Below are positions 43,772-52,768 of a DNA stretch of 64,000 nt, piece by piece. How positions within the stretch are numbered: the first letter of the stretch is position 1; every line of letters starts with the position of its first letter. The position numbers were made by a program, and so were the translations under genes. The DNA lies in the NCBI GenBank assembly GCA_021792795.1, contig JAJYUB010000011.1, positions 1-64,000 on the forward strand, written 5' to 3'. This DNA comes from Acidobacteriota bacterium. Its GTDB lineage: Bacteria; Acidobacteriota; Terriglobia; Terriglobales; Acidobacteriaceae. The notes under the pieces are model-generated. The model searched no databases. It worked only from the letters and a program-made list of their open reading frames with translations, and had not been told where the DNA came from.

Positions 43772-44467
43772 ATGCTTAATGTTCGTTTAAACGAGGATCG
43801 CGGCCACGCCAACCACGGCTGGCTGGACACTCATTTTACTTTTTCCTTTGCCGATTATTACGACCCGGCGCACATGGGGTTCCGCGCGCTGCGCGTGATC
43901 AATGAAGATTTCATCGCGCCCGGCATGGGCTTTGGCGCGCACCCGCATCGGGACATGGAGATTCTGTCGTATGTGCTTAGCGGAGAGCTTGGCCATAAAG
44001 ATTCGCTTGGATCCGGCGGCGTCATTCGTCACGGAGAAGTGCAGTTCATGTCGGCAGGCACCGGCATCCGCCACAGCGAGGCCAACCCGTCTGCGACGGA
44101 AACGACGCACATGCTGCAAATCTGGTTGCTGCCGGACCGGACGGGGCTCGATCCAAAATACGAGCAGAAGGTTTTCCCCGTTGAGAATCAGCCAAACCGG
44201 TTGCACTTGATCGCCTCCCGCGATGGCCGCGATGGCTCGTTTTTGATTCGCAGCGACGCGGAAGTCTATGCAGGCGAACTCGACGCTGGGACCACGATCG
44301 AGCGGCGACTAAGCGGCAACCACGGCTGGCTCCAGGTGGCCGCGGGGGACGTGACTGCGAACGGCAAGACGCTGCGCGCCGGCGACGGACTGGCGATCGA
44401 GGATGAGACGTCGGCGCGCATCGCCGCCGTCAGCGACTCAGAAATTCTGCTGTTCGATTTAGGGTAG
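43772..44467 (+). CDS. Pirin-family protein (quercetin 2,3-dioxygenase-like)
   Basis: A 231-residue bicupin of the YhhW/pirin family. The N-terminal cupin holds the metal ligands: GFGAHPHRDMEILSYVLSGEL (two His and Glu) and the later HSEANPS. The start at 43772 is chosen because GGGAGG precedes it by seven bases; an in-frame ATG at 43757 is upstream of that site. The C-terminal cupin ends DSEILLFDLG, as in other family members. E. coli YhhW cleaves quercetin, but physiological roles in bacteria are uncertain. Convergent with the GNAT gene, 21 bp apart. Confidence 0.9.
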   Translation: MLNVRLNEDRGHANHGWLDTHFTFSFADYYDPAHMGFRALRVINEDFIAPGMGFGAHPHRDMEILSYVLSGELGHKDSLGSGGVIRHGEVQFMSAGTGIRHSEANPSATETTHMLQIWLLPDRTGLDPKYEQKVFPVENQPNRLHLIASRDGRDGSFLIRSDAEVYAGELDAGTTIERRLSGNHGWLQVAAGDVTANGKTLRAGDGLAIEDETSARIAAVSDSEILLFDLG

Positions 44468-44488
44468 GTCGGTGAATTGCTCGATTGC

Positions 44489-44962
44489 CTACAGAAATCG
44501 CTCCATGAAAACAGTCGCGCGCGCGTACGGCGAAGGCGGCGCATCTTCAGCGCGAAGGTGCACAAAGCCTTCCGATTCGTAGAGTTCAATCGCGTTCTTC
44601 AGGGAATGATGCGTCACCAGATAGAGTCGCCGCGCTCCCATGCCGCGAGCGGCCGCAATCGTGCCGCGGAGCAATTGTCCTCCGATCCCCTGCCTGCGGA
44701 ATCGCTCGGCAATCGCCATCTTGGCCACCTCAAAGCAGCCTTCTTCCATCGCCAGCAAAGCGCAGCAGCCAAGCACTTCGCCTGTTTGCGGTTGCACGGC
44801 GAAATAGATATGGCCGCCAGCGTCCAGAATGTGATGTTGGGGATCGCCCAGGGTCGCAACGTCTTCGTCTTCCAGCTTGAAGAATGCGGTGATCCAGGCT
44901 TCGTTCAAGCTGCGGAAAGCGATTTCATCTCCGGGTTGAAACTCCCGAACCTGGATGTTCAT
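44489..44962 (-). CDS. GNAT-family acetyltransferase
   Basis: A 157-residue N-acetyltransferase. The acetyl-CoA motif reads VAKMAIAERFRRQGIGGQLL (about 82-102), with FVHLRAEDAPPSPYARATVFM at the end. The true start is 44962: it begins MNIQVREFQPGDEIAFRSLNE and its ATG overlaps the purF stop (ATGA), so translation is coupled to purF. Frames upstream of this point are only overlap with purF. Substrate (amine, peptide or ribosomal protein) is unknown. Confidence 0.88.
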   Translation of the reverse strand: MNIQVREFQPGDEIAFRSLNEAWITAFFKLEDEDVATLGDPQHHILDAGGHIYFAVQPQTGEVLGCCALLAMEEGCFEVAKMAIAERFRRQGIGGQLLRGTIAAARGMGARRLYLVTHHSLKNAIELYESEGFVHLRAEDAPPSPYARATVFMERFL

Positions 44963-46434
44963 ACACTGATAGCTGGCGCGGGCAGAATGTCTTCGACGTC
45001 CACCCATTGCGTTGGATACACACCGGTATAGCAGGCGGTGCAGTATCGCTTGCCGTCGGCCCCATCGCAGGCGCGCAGCAGACCATCGAGCGAAAGATAG
45101 GCCAGAGAATCGGCCTCGATGTACTCGCAAATCTCCTGCACCGACTGGTTGGCAGCGATCAATTCTCGCTTGCTGGGTGTATCGACACCGTAAAAACAGG
45201 GCGAGGTGGTCGGCGGACAACTAATGCGCAGATGAACTTCCTTCGCGCCCGCGCCGCGCACCATGCGCACGATTTTTCTGCTGGTAGTGCCGCGGATGAT
45301 GGAGTCGTCAATCAAAATGACGCGCTTGCCTTCCAGCAGATTGCGCACCGGGTTCAGTTTCAGCTTGACGCCAAAGTCGCGCACCCGCTGTTCCGGCTCA
45401 ATAAATGTGCGGCCCACATAATGATTGCGAATCAGGCCGAAGCGGAATGGGATACCGCTTTCCGCGGCATATCCAATGGCGGCGGTGACGCCGGAGTCCG
45501 GCACCGGAACCACCAGGTCCGCATCGACGCCAGATTCGCGCGCCAGATGACGCCCCATCTCCTCGCGGCTTTCCTGCACCCAGCGGCCAAACACTTTGCT
45601 GTCTGGGCGCGAGAAATAGACGTGCTCAAACACGCAGCTTGCCTGCGGAATTCCACTGGAAAATTGGCGGCACGTAACGCCCTCGCGTGAAACCATCACC
45701 AGCTCGCCCGGTTTCACTTCGCGATCGTAGGTGGCGCGCAGCAGATCGAAGGCGCAGGTTTCCGACGCAAACACAATCGTCTCGGTGCTGTCGGCGTTGG
45801 CAATGCGACCCATGGAAAGCGGACGAAAGCCGCGTGGATCGCGGGCGGCGAAGATGCTGTCCCGTGTCATCATCACGATGGAAAAAGCTCCCTCCACTTG
45901 GCGCAATGAGTCGGCGATGGCATCGATCAGCGTCGGTTCTTTCGAGTGGGCGATGAGCTGCACAATAATTTCCGAGTCGCTGGTGGTCTGAAAAATCGCG
46001 CCTTCGCGTTCCAACTGGGTCCGCAAATTTCCCAGGTGGACCAGGTTTCCGTTGTGGGCAATGGCGATCAGTCCCTTGGTGGAGTCCACCCGAATCGGCT
46101 GAGCATTCAGCAGCGCCGAGTCTCCCGTGGTCGAATAGCGCGTGTGACCGATGGCTAAGGAACCCGGCAGCTTGGCCAGAACATCGTCCGTAAAGATTTC
46201 GGCCACCAGGCCCATGCCTTTGATGTTCCACAGGTTTTCGTAGTCCGCGGTGGCGATGCCGGCAGATTCCTGCCCGCGATGCTGCAACGAGTAGAGCGCC
46301 AGGTACGCCTGGCGCGCGGCATCCGGATGGTTGTGAATGGCCACGACACCGCACTCCTCGCGGAGTTTGTCGAATGGAAGGGGGGCATGCTCGGCCATGG
46401 GCATTGGATCCATCGAAGCGTTGTATGCGTTCAT
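44959..46434 (-). CDS. purF: Amidophosphoribosyltransferase
   Basis: Commits PRPP to purine synthesis by transferring an amide from glutamine. The start at 46434 overlaps the purL stop (TAATG), giving 491 residues with a 27-residue propeptide: cleavage would expose Cys28 in REECGVVAIHNH, the Ntn-type glutaminase nucleophile. Other markers are SLQHRGQESAGI, IGHTRYSTTGDS and, in the PRTase domain, the PRPP loop VILIDDSIIRGTTSRKIV with two central Asp residues. Four C-terminal region cysteines (CPPTTSPC; RACDGADGKRYCTAC) suggest an iron-sulfur site of the B. subtilis type. Sits between purL and a GNAT gene. Confidence 0.95.
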   Translation of the reverse strand: MNAYNASMDPMPMAEHAPLPFDKLREECGVVAIHNHPDAARQAYLALYSLQHRGQESAGIATADYENLWNIKGMGLVAEIFTDDVLAKLPGSLAIGHTRYSTTGDSALLNAQPIRVDSTKGLIAIAHNGNLVHLGNLRTQLEREGAIFQTTSDSEIIVQLIAHSKEPTLIDAIADSLRQVEGAFSIVMMTRDSIFAARDPRGFRPLSMGRIANADSTETIVFASETCAFDLLRATYDREVKPGELVMVSREGVTCRQFSSGIPQASCVFEHVYFSRPDSKVFGRWVQESREEMGRHLARESGVDADLVVPVPDSGVTAAIGYAAESGIPFRFGLIRNHYVGRTFIEPEQRVRDFGVKLKLNPVRNLLEGKRVILIDDSIIRGTTSRKIVRMVRGAGAKEVHLRISCPPTTSPCFYGVDTPSKRELIAANQSVQEICEYIEADSLAYLSLDGLLRACDGADGKRYCTACYTGVYPTQWVDVEDILPAPAISV

Positions 46435-48806
46435 TATGCCTGATCCATCGCGGAAGAATCGCGATGAAATGTAGACTCCAGCGCATCCGACAATCCACGA
46501 CGCCACGGCCCGGAAAGATTTGCAATGGATTCAGAGATGATCGGTTTCCCGTTCACGCTGAGTTCGATACGATCTGCCGTCGTTACACCCAATGGACCTA
46601 CAGTGAGAAAGCCAAAATCGTCGATGATGTTCTTGATTTTTTCTACAGATTCAGGCGCGCAGGTGACAATCGCCTCACTCGCGTGCTCCGCGAACAGAAC
46701 GCACGCCATCGGGTCGTCGGAAAGGCCGCTGGGCACCGTCACGCGAATTCCAACTTGATGCGCGAAGCACCCCTCCGCCAACGCAACCGCAATACCGCCA
46801 TCGGAAATGTCGCGCGCGGAGTGCAGTAATCCGTCATCTGCCAACTTCGCGAGGCACTTATGCAACGCCGCTTCTGTGTCCAGCGAGAGCGCAGGCGGTG
46901 TGCCCCAAAGTGCTTTTAGAAAATACTTCGCGTATTCCGAGGAACCGAATTCCTTGAGGCTGGCGCTTTCCTTGGCCGGCGCTTTAGGGTGCAACAGCAA
47001 AACAGCATCGCCTGTCCGCTGAAAATCTGCAGGCACAGCCTTCGAAACATCTTCCAGAATGCCGACAATGCCAACCACGGGCGACGGATAGATGGCTTCG
47101 CCTTTGGTCTCGTTGTAGAGCGAAACATTGCCGCCGGTGATCGGCGTACCGAGTGCAGTGCAAGCTTCCGCAATGCCATCGATGGCGCTCGAAAGCTGTG
47201 CCATGATCTCCGGCTTTTCCGGGTTGCCGAAGTTCAAACAATTGGTTGCAGCAATTGGAGTGGCACCGGTACAGGCCACCTTGCGCGCTGCTTCCGCCAC
47301 GGCATGAGCAGCGCCAAGCTTCGGATCCAGATAGCACCAGCGGCTGTTGCCGTCGAGCGCCATCGCCAGCCCGCGTTGCGTGCCTTTCAGCCGCATCACG
47401 CCTGCTTCTCCGCCAGGGCCCTGCGCGGTATTGGTCTGCACCATGGTGTCGTATTGCTCAAACACCCACCGCTTATCGCAAATATTCGAGGATGCCAGCA
47501 ACTTCTTCAAATCAGTCGTAAGGTCACGTTTCGCCTGCAATTGCTTCAGGATTTCCGCCGAAGGTTCACTCGGCACCGGCGCCTTCCACGTTCCAATCGG
47601 CCGATGATAGCGCGGCGCTTCATCGGTCAACGATGCGTTGGGAATGTCCGCCACCAGCTCGCCATGATGCAAGATTTTCAGCCGCGATTCGGCAATCACC
47701 GTACCCACAGTCACCGCGTCAAGTCCCCACTTCGCGAACACGCGCAGCACTTCCTGCTCACGACCCTTGTCGGCCACCAGCAGCATGCGTTCCTGCGACT
47801 CGGAAAGCATCATCTCATAGGCGGTCATGCCGGTTTCGCGCTGCGGAACCCGGTCCAGTTCCATCTCGATGCCAACCCCGCCTCGGCTGCCCATCTCGCA
47901 GGAGGACGACGTCAACCCCGCCGCGCCCATGTCCTGAATGCCGACGATGGTGCCTGTTTGCATCGCTTCCAGGCATGCTTCCAGCAGCAGCTTTTCCATG
48001 AACGGATCGCCCATCTGAACATTGGGACGCTTCTGTTCCGAACCCTCGTGGAACTCTTCGCTGGCCATGGTCGCGCCGTGGATTCCGTCGCGGCCCGTCT
48101 TCGCGCCCACATACAGTACCGGGTTGCCGACACCGGTGGCCTTGCCATAAAAAATCTCGTCTTTGCGCACCATGCCCAGCGCAAACGCATTCACCAGCGG
48201 GTTCCCGGAATAGCACGGCTCGAAGCGAGTTTCGCCCCCCAGATTCGGAACGCCAAAACAATTGCCGTAGCCTGCGATCCCGCTGACCACCCCTTCCAGA
48301 ATTTGGTGATTCTTATTTAACAAAGAGGTCGGTGTTGAATTTTCCCCATCCACTTTCGCCGAATCCTCCGCAACAATCGGGCCAAATCGCAGCGAATCCA
48401 TCACCGCCAGCGGCCGCGCCCCCATGGTGAAAATATCGCGCAAAATTCCGCCCACTCCGGTGGCCGCGCCCTGATAGGGCTCGATATACGAAGGATGATT
48501 GTGCGACTCAATCTTGAACGCGCAGGCCCAGCCATCCCCGACGTCGATGATGCCGGCATTTTCTCCCGGCCCCTGCACCACCCGCTGGCTCTCGGTCGGC
48601 AACCGCTTCAAATGCACGCGTGACGACTTATAGGAGCAATGCTCGCTCCACATCACGCTGTAGATGCCTAACTCTGTCATGCTGGGAGTGCGCCCCAGCG
48701 CGTCCAGAATGCGCTGATATTCGTCGGCGGTAATGCCGTGCTGCGCGAGCAATTCCGGCGTGATCTGTGCCGGTAAAGGGATGGCGGAAGAGGACGCAGA
48801 TTTCAT
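46434..48806 (-). CDS. purL: Phosphoribosylformylglycinamidine synthase, small PurL subunit
   Basis: ATP-dependent synthetase subunit that makes FGAM from FGAR. At 790 residues it is the small PurL type that works with separate PurS and PurQ; neither is in the window. Motifs: [18 protein letters not shown] near the N-terminus, [45 protein letters not shown] and [13 protein letters not shown], plus a second AIRS-like half. The closing region includes [17 protein letters not shown]. It directly precedes purF (one-base overlap) and is 185 bp from the divergent tRNA-Pro. Confidence 0.95.
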   Translation of the reverse strand: MKSASSSAIPLPAQITPELLAQHGITADEYQRILDALGRTPSMTELGIYSVMWSEHCSYKSSRVHLKRLPTESQRVVQGPGENAGIIDVGDGWACAFKIESHNHPSYIEPYQGAATGVGGILRDIFTMGARPLAVMDSLRFGPIVAEDSAKVDGENSTPTSLLNKNHQILEGVVSGIAGYGNCFGVPNLGGETRFEPCYSGNPLVNAFALGMVRKDEIFYGKATGVGNPVLYVGAKTGRDGIHGATMASEEFHEGSEQKRPNVQMGDPFMEKLLLEACLEAMQTGTIVGIQDMGAAGLTSSSCEMGSRGGVGIEMELDRVPQRETGMTAYEMMLSESQERMLLVADKGREQEVLRVFAKWGLDAVTVGTVIAESRLKILHHGELVADIPNASLTDEAPRYHRPIGTWKAPVPSEPSAEILKQLQAKRDLTTDLKKLLASSNICDKRWVFEQYDTMVQTNTAQGPGGEAGVMRLKGTQRGLAMALDGNSRWCYLDPKLGAAHAVAEAARKVACTGATPIAATNCLNFGNPEKPEIMAQLSSAIDGIAEACTALGTPITGGNVSLYNETKGEAIYPSPVVGIVGILEDVSKAVPADFQRTGDAVLLLHPKAPAKESASLKEFGSSEYAKYFLKALWGTPPALSLDTEAALHKCLAKLADDGLLHSARDISDGGIAVALAEGCFAHQVGIRVTVPSGLSDDPMACVLFAEHASEAIVTCAPESVEKIKNIIDDFGFLTVGPLGVTTADRIELSVNGKPIISESIANLSGPWRRGLSDALESTFHRDSSAMDQA

Positions 48807-48991
48807 TGTTTTCCAGGTGGAAGGACACTTTTATTGTTACATGGCCGCAACGGTTCGCGAGCAGTCCAAATCGCCGGATGGAGACGGCTTCGCGATGCAA
48901 TCTGGAACTTCAAGTTCTGGTACACTTTGGTAAGCGTCAGCGGCCAGGATTGTTCCCGCTCGCGCCCTTCCGCATTGCAATCATCGCAGTT

Positions 48992-49221
<230 letters not shown>

Positions 49222-49399
49222 CTAATAGGGAATGGCGGAGAAGAGTCCGCGCTTCTGACCGCGCGGGTCGTCGATCACTTTGGGCGCCAGGTCGAAATCC
49301 AACGTGGCGCGACGAGAAAGATCGTACGGAGGCCAATGTTGAAGTCTGGGATTGTTCGGATCTTCAAGATTGTTTTGAGCGTCTTTAGGCCGACTCCAG
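49222..49399 (-). pseudogene. Remnant of a type B carboxylesterase C-terminus
   Basis: An open stretch of about 58 codons with no start codon ends at a TAG (49222-49224). It reads SWSRPKDAQNN, then DPNNPRLQHWPPYDLSRRAT and LDFDLAPKVIDDPRGQKRGL. The HWPPYD and RATLDF pattern with a following DDPRG is characteristic of the C-terminal end of type B carboxylesterases. The rest of the gene is missing and the frame closes at about 49402. It overlaps the last codons of the RbsD gene in another frame. It looks like a leftover from a deletion or replacement beside the tRNA. Confidence 0.5.
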
Positions 49400-49774
49400 G
49401 ATTACGTTCGCGAAGTCCGTGGTGTCTCCCGTTCGGATGAGCCCGATCGCGTGAGGGACGCGCTTCCTGAATTCCGCGTGAGACTCGTAGACCACCTCTA
49501 CGCTCGCCATCGCTTCGTCGAATTGATGGACCACCACCGGAGTGTTGCGAAGCCGGAACTCCTCGGCCATAAAGAACCTGCCAACGGCGAAGTTCCTCCG
49601 GATGGCGTGCAGTACCTCCAGAACTCGAGGAATGTCGTCCACCAGGGAAAGATCGACGGTTTCGATTTCCGGCCAGAACGGAAAACCTCGATCCGCAATG
49701 ACAAGCGAGTTGGTATGCCGGACCCTGCTGAGCAGAGAGTTTACCTGTGGGTTGAGGATTCCGGATTTCAGCAC
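49385..49774 (-). CDS. RbsD/FucU-family sugar pyranase / mutarotase
   Basis: A 129-residue cytoplasmic enzyme of the RbsD/FucU family, which interconverts sugar anomers or pyranose/furanose forms. Family landmarks: MLKSGILNPQVNSLLSRV at the N-terminus, the catalytic His20 in RVRHTNSLVIADRGFP, and the C-terminal IGLIRTGDTTDFANVILESA corresponding to the substrate-contacting Tyr/Asn segment (the family Tyr is Phe here). It is 20 bp downstream of fucP on the same strand, so it probably acts on fucose as a mutarotase feeding the pathway. RbsD versus FucU cannot be decided from sequence alone; context favours fucose. Confidence 0.85.
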   Translation of the reverse strand: MLKSGILNPQVNSLLSRVRHTNSLVIADRGFPFWPEIETVDLSLVDDIPRVLEVLHAIRRNFAVGRFFMAEEFRLRNTPVVVHQFDEAMASVEVVYESHAEFRKRVPHAIGLIRTGDTTDFANVILESA

Positions 49775-49794
49775 CGATTCTCCTTTTCCGTCAG

Positions 49795-51123
49795 CTATGC
49801 TTCCGCATCCTGCGCGCCATGGACCACGATTCGCATATCCGCCAACGAATAGAACGCGATGAAGAGGTAGGCAAGCAGGGGCACGATGTAGGCCAATGCG
49901 ACGCTGCCAAGCCGGACCGAGATGAGCCCCATAATCGGCGTGAGGACGCCGCCGCCGACAATCGCCATGACAATCAGCGAGCCGCCGATTTTGGTATTGT
50001 CCCCGAGTCCGCGCAAGCCCTGGGCAAAGATGGTGGGATACATGAGAGACATGAACAAGCTAGTGAACAGCAGCGCCCCGACGCCGATCCAGCCGGGGAA
50101 TAGAATCCCAACCGCCGCCAAGAAAGCGTTGACAATGCAGTAGATGGCCATCAGCTTGCTTGGCTGGATGAACTGCATCAGCCATGCGGAGGCGAAGCGC
50201 CCAATGCCGAACGCCACCAGCGTGGTCGTAAGCAAGTAGCCCGCCGCTTTTTCCGCTTCGTGCGTATAAGACAGAATGTAGGGGATGAAATAACTCCAGG
50301 TGCCAACCTGTGCGCCGACGTATGCGAATTGGGCCGCGACTGCCAGCAGAAAATGCGGATAGGTCAGCAGGGCTCGAAAGCTGCTGCTGCCGGCTTCGTG
50401 CTCCTCGACGCGGGTTAGCCCGGCGGGAAAACGGGTGATGGCAATCAGGACCAACATGGTGAGCGTCAGCGCGCCCAGCACCAGGTAGGGACCGACCACA
50501 CGCAATGTTTCCGAGTGCAGATAGGCGGCATAGGCATGACGCGCGCGCAAAGCGGCGACCTGGTTCGGACGTAGTTCGATTCCGGAAAAGATGAAAACTG
50601 TTCCGATCAGCACCCCGGTGATGGCCCCGATCGGATTAAACGCCTGCGCCAGGTTGAGGCGGCGCGCAGCGCTGCTGGGATCGCCGAGTTGCGCGATGAA
50701 GGGATTTGCCGCGGTCTCCAGAAACGACAGTCCACTGGCAATGACAAACAGCGCCGCAAGAAAGAACGAGTAGCGACCCACGACGGCCGCGGGCCAGAAG
50801 AGAATGGCCCCCAGGCTGAACAGACCCAGCCCAATGATGAATCCCGACTTGTAGCCAAGCTTGCGCATCACCAGCGCGGCGGGCATGGCAAGCAGGAAGT
50901 AGCCCAGGTAGAACGCTGACTGGATCAGTCCGGCTTCAAACCGGGTCATGACGAAGGACTTCATGAACTGCCGGATAAGGACGTCGTTCAGGTTGTTGGG
51001 AATGCCCCACAGAAAGAAGAGCGCCGTTACCAGCGCGAAGGGAAGCCCATAGCCGGGGGGCAGCAGAGGAGCGCGGGTATTCGTCTCCTGACTCGCGGGC
51101 GCGGCATTGCTCGCAGACAACAT
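49795..51123 (-). CDS. fucP: Fucose:H+ symporter (FucP-like MFS)
   Basis: A 442-residue twelve-helix MFS protein of the FHS (fucose-galactose-glucose) subfamily. Signatures: FALVTALFFLWGIPNNLNDV in helix 1, AFYLGYFLLAMPAALVMRKLG (loop 2/3), SGLSFLETAANPFIAQLGDP and LNLAQAFNPIGAITGVLIG, which closely resemble FucP of E. coli. It imports fucose or a related sugar with a proton. Start at 51123, with GGAGG upstream. It shares the divergent promoter region and the 16-bp palindrome with the LacI gene and precedes rbsD. Confidence 0.92.
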   Translation of the reverse strand: MLSASNAAPASQETNTRAPLLPPGYGLPFALVTALFFLWGIPNNLNDVLIRQFMKSFVMTRFEAGLIQSAFYLGYFLLAMPAALVMRKLGYKSGFIIGLGLFSLGAILFWPAAVVGRYSFFLAALFVIASGLSFLETAANPFIAQLGDPSSAARRLNLAQAFNPIGAITGVLIGTVFIFSGIELRPNQVAALRARHAYAAYLHSETLRVVGPYLVLGALTLTMLVLIAITRFPAGLTRVEEHEAGSSSFRALLTYPHFLLAVAAQFAYVGAQVGTWSYFIPYILSYTHEAEKAAGYLLTTTLVAFGIGRFASAWLMQFIQPSKLMAIYCIVNAFLAAVGILFPGWIGVGALLFTSLFMSLMYPTIFAQGLRGLGDNTKIGGSLIVMAIVGGGVLTPIMGLISVRLGSVALAYIVPLLAYLFIAFYSLADMRIVVHGAQDAEA

Positions 51124-51211
51124 AATCGCTGGGTTCCTCCGTACCGGTTCTCAACCAGGTGGATCTTCCTATCTATAAAGATCGATCATGATAAGCCGAG
51201 TGCGACCCAGG

Positions 51212-51227
51212 GTGCGATATCGCACCA
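51212..51227. promoter_or_regulatory. Perfect 16-bp palindrome, candidate operator
   Basis: GGTGCGATATCGCACC is its own reverse complement. It lies 89 bp upstream of fucP and 258 bp upstream of lacI, and a GTGCGA half-site sits 11 bp to the left. LacI-family operators usually have a central CG, whereas here the centre is AT, so the binder could also be another dimeric regulator. Confidence 0.55.
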
Positions 51228-51471
51228 AACCTGGCACAATTTCCACCTTCGGGAGGTATCAGGTCCGAGGCTCCGTCTCTCCCTGCTGACGGACACTACC
51301 TTTGTCCCCCGGGCTCACGCCTATGAGTATAGGGCAGAACTGGTTACAGAAATCGATACAGTAATCCTGGCAATTTGCATCGCGAACTTGGTGTACGGGC
51401 ACGCGACCAGAAGCCGGGCCCCTGGTATCCACTGCGGCCAAGCGGCCATGCCACCGCCCTGGAATCACTTG

Positions 51472-51484
51472 TATAGTTTCATCT
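51472..51484 (+). promoter_or_regulatory. -10 box adjacent to the lacI start (possible leaderless mRNA)
   Basis: TATAGT at 51472-51477 ends seven bases before the ATG at 51485. A transcription start at the normal distance would fall on or next to the ATG, and no Shine-Dalgarno lies before it. Confidence 0.4.
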
Positions 51485-52570
51485 ATGACCGTCCGCATGA
51501 AGGACATCGCCAAGGACCTCGGCCTTTCCATCGTTACCATCTCCAAGGTGCTTCGCAATCATCCGGATATCGCCGAAGAAACGCGGGAACGGGTCCTGCA
51601 GCGGGTGAAAGAGCTGGATTACCATCCCAATCTTATGGCCCGCAGCTTGGTCACCGGGCACAGCTATCTCATCGGCCTGGTCGTTCCAGATCTACTGCAT
51701 CCATTTTTTACCGAGGTCGCCAAGGCCCTATCGGGGGCGATGAGAGGTGGAGGATACTCCCTCATCATCTCCTCGTCAGAAGAGAATCCGGAGCTCGAAG
51801 CCAGAGAGATACAACAACTGATGGGACGACAGCTCGATGCTCTGGTCATCGCATCCTGCGGAACAAACGCCGCCGCGTTTGAAAAGTTGGACCGAAACGG
51901 CATACCGTATGTGCTGATCGATCGCGAAGTCGCGGGATTGACAGCCAACTTTGTCGGCGTGAACGATACAGCGGTGGGCCGCATTGCGACCGAACACCTG
52001 ATCGACCAGGGCTGCCGCCGCGTGGCCCACATTCGCGGCCGAGACAACAGTACGGGAATCCATCGATTCGAAGGCTACAGACAGGCGCTGTTGCGCTGCG
52101 GGTTGCAGTATTCCGAGGGCCTGGTCGTGACCCGGTCCAACGTGGACACAGACACCACCATGCAAGGCGCGGAAGCCATGCGACTTTTGCTGGAGCGGAA
52201 GCCGAGGCCTGACGGCGTTTTTGCCTACAACGATCCACTGGCGATTGGGGCGATGAACGCCATCCTGGATGCTGGACTGCACATTCCGCAGGACATCGCC
52301 CTCGTGGGTAGCGGAAATCTGCATTACGACGACTCGCTCCGCGTGCCGCTTTCCAGTGTCGATCAACACAGCTCGATGATTGGAGAGCGTACAGGCGGCA
52401 TTTTGCTTCGCTTCATTGAATCGAAGGTCTGTCCTCAAACCATGAGCGTGATCCTGGATCCATCGCTGGTCGTGCGGGCTTCCAGCATGAGGATTCCGGC
52501 AAGGGGTCCCATTTCCTCCGCGAGAGAGAAGCACTCCAAACCTGTTGCCGCAGCCCGTCGCAAGCAGTGA
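51485..52570 (+). CDS. LacI-family transcriptional regulator of the fucose cassette
   Basis: A 361-residue repressor. The N-terminal helix-turn-helix reads MKDIAKDLGLSIVTISKVLRNHP (split: DLGLSIVTISKVLRNHP is the recognition part) followed by a hinge helix HPNLMARSL. The ligand domain (about 60-340) is the periplasmic-binding fold with YLIGLVVPDLLHPFF, GRIATEHLIDQGCRRVAHI and PDGVFAYNDPLAIGAMNAI. It probably senses fucose or a derivative and controls fucP and the GH29 operon. It overlaps no gene; its promoter is divergent to fucP and its coding end is 198 bp before the GH29 ATG. Confidence 0.88.
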   Translation: MTVRMKDIAKDLGLSIVTISKVLRNHPDIAEETRERVLQRVKELDYHPNLMARSLVTGHSYLIGLVVPDLLHPFFTEVAKALSGAMRGGGYSLIISSSEENPELEAREIQQLMGRQLDALVIASCGTNAAAFEKLDRNGIPYVLIDREVAGLTANFVGVNDTAVGRIATEHLIDQGCRRVAHIRGRDNSTGIHRFEGYRQALLRCGLQYSEGLVVTRSNVDTDTTMQGAEAMRLLLERKPRPDGVFAYNDPLAIGAMNAILDAGLHIPQDIALVGSGNLHYDDSLRVPLSSVDQHSSMIGERTGGILLRFIESKVCPQTMSVILDPSLVVRASSMRIPARGPISSAREKHSKPVAAARRKQ

Positions 52571-52624
52571 CCGGCAGCCGAACTCGACGGAGTCTTCCTT
52601 CGATAGACATCGGTTACTGCATCG

Positions 52625-52654
52625 TTGACAAGCGCTCCAACAGGCTTCTATAGT
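52625..52654 (+). promoter_or_regulatory. Sigma-70-like promoter for the fucosidase operon
   Basis: TTGACA (52625-52630) and TATAGT (52649-52654) are spaced by 18 bp. Both are near consensus, and they lie 115 bp before the GH29 start. The 37-bp repeat lies between the promoter and the gene. Confidence 0.65.
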
Positions 52655-52713
52655 CGCTGTTTGGCGCCCTTTCACAGAGCATCCAGGCGTCGCGTTTTTT
52701 TGCGGCCTGGATG

Positions 52714-52750
52714 GGGAAAATTGGTTCATTCCAACCGGGCCGGATCAATC
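52714..52750. repeat. Left copy of a 37-bp imperfect direct repeat
   Basis: Matches 57331-57367 at 33 of 37 positions, same orientation. The core AAAATTGGTTCATTCCAA is identical in both and holds the short inverted repeat TTGG/CCAA. It ends four bases before the fucosidase Shine-Dalgarno. It may be a regulatory site or a boundary scar of the cassette. Confidence 0.7.
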
Positions 52751-52768
52751 AACAAGGAGATGGCATTC

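Larger units (their letters stand above)
51124..51484. promoter_or_regulatory. Divergent regulatory region between fucP and lacI
   Basis: 361 bp without a gene. It holds the ribosome binding site of fucP (GGAGG at about 51136-51140), a minus-strand TATAGA near 51171, the 16-bp palindrome at 51212-51227 with another half-site GTGCGA just beside it at 51201, and the plus-strand -10 box of lacI at 51472. This arrangement fits shared control of both genes by the LacI protein. Confidence 0.6.

Noticed and set aside
46989-48320. A 443-codon plus-strand frame opposite purL
   Set aside because: Shadow of the purL coding sequence with no family motifs.
48905-48917. GAACTT-C-AAGTTC palindrome between purL and tRNA-Pro
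   Set aside because: Short and without a second copy; could be part of a promoter region but nothing ties it to a regulator.
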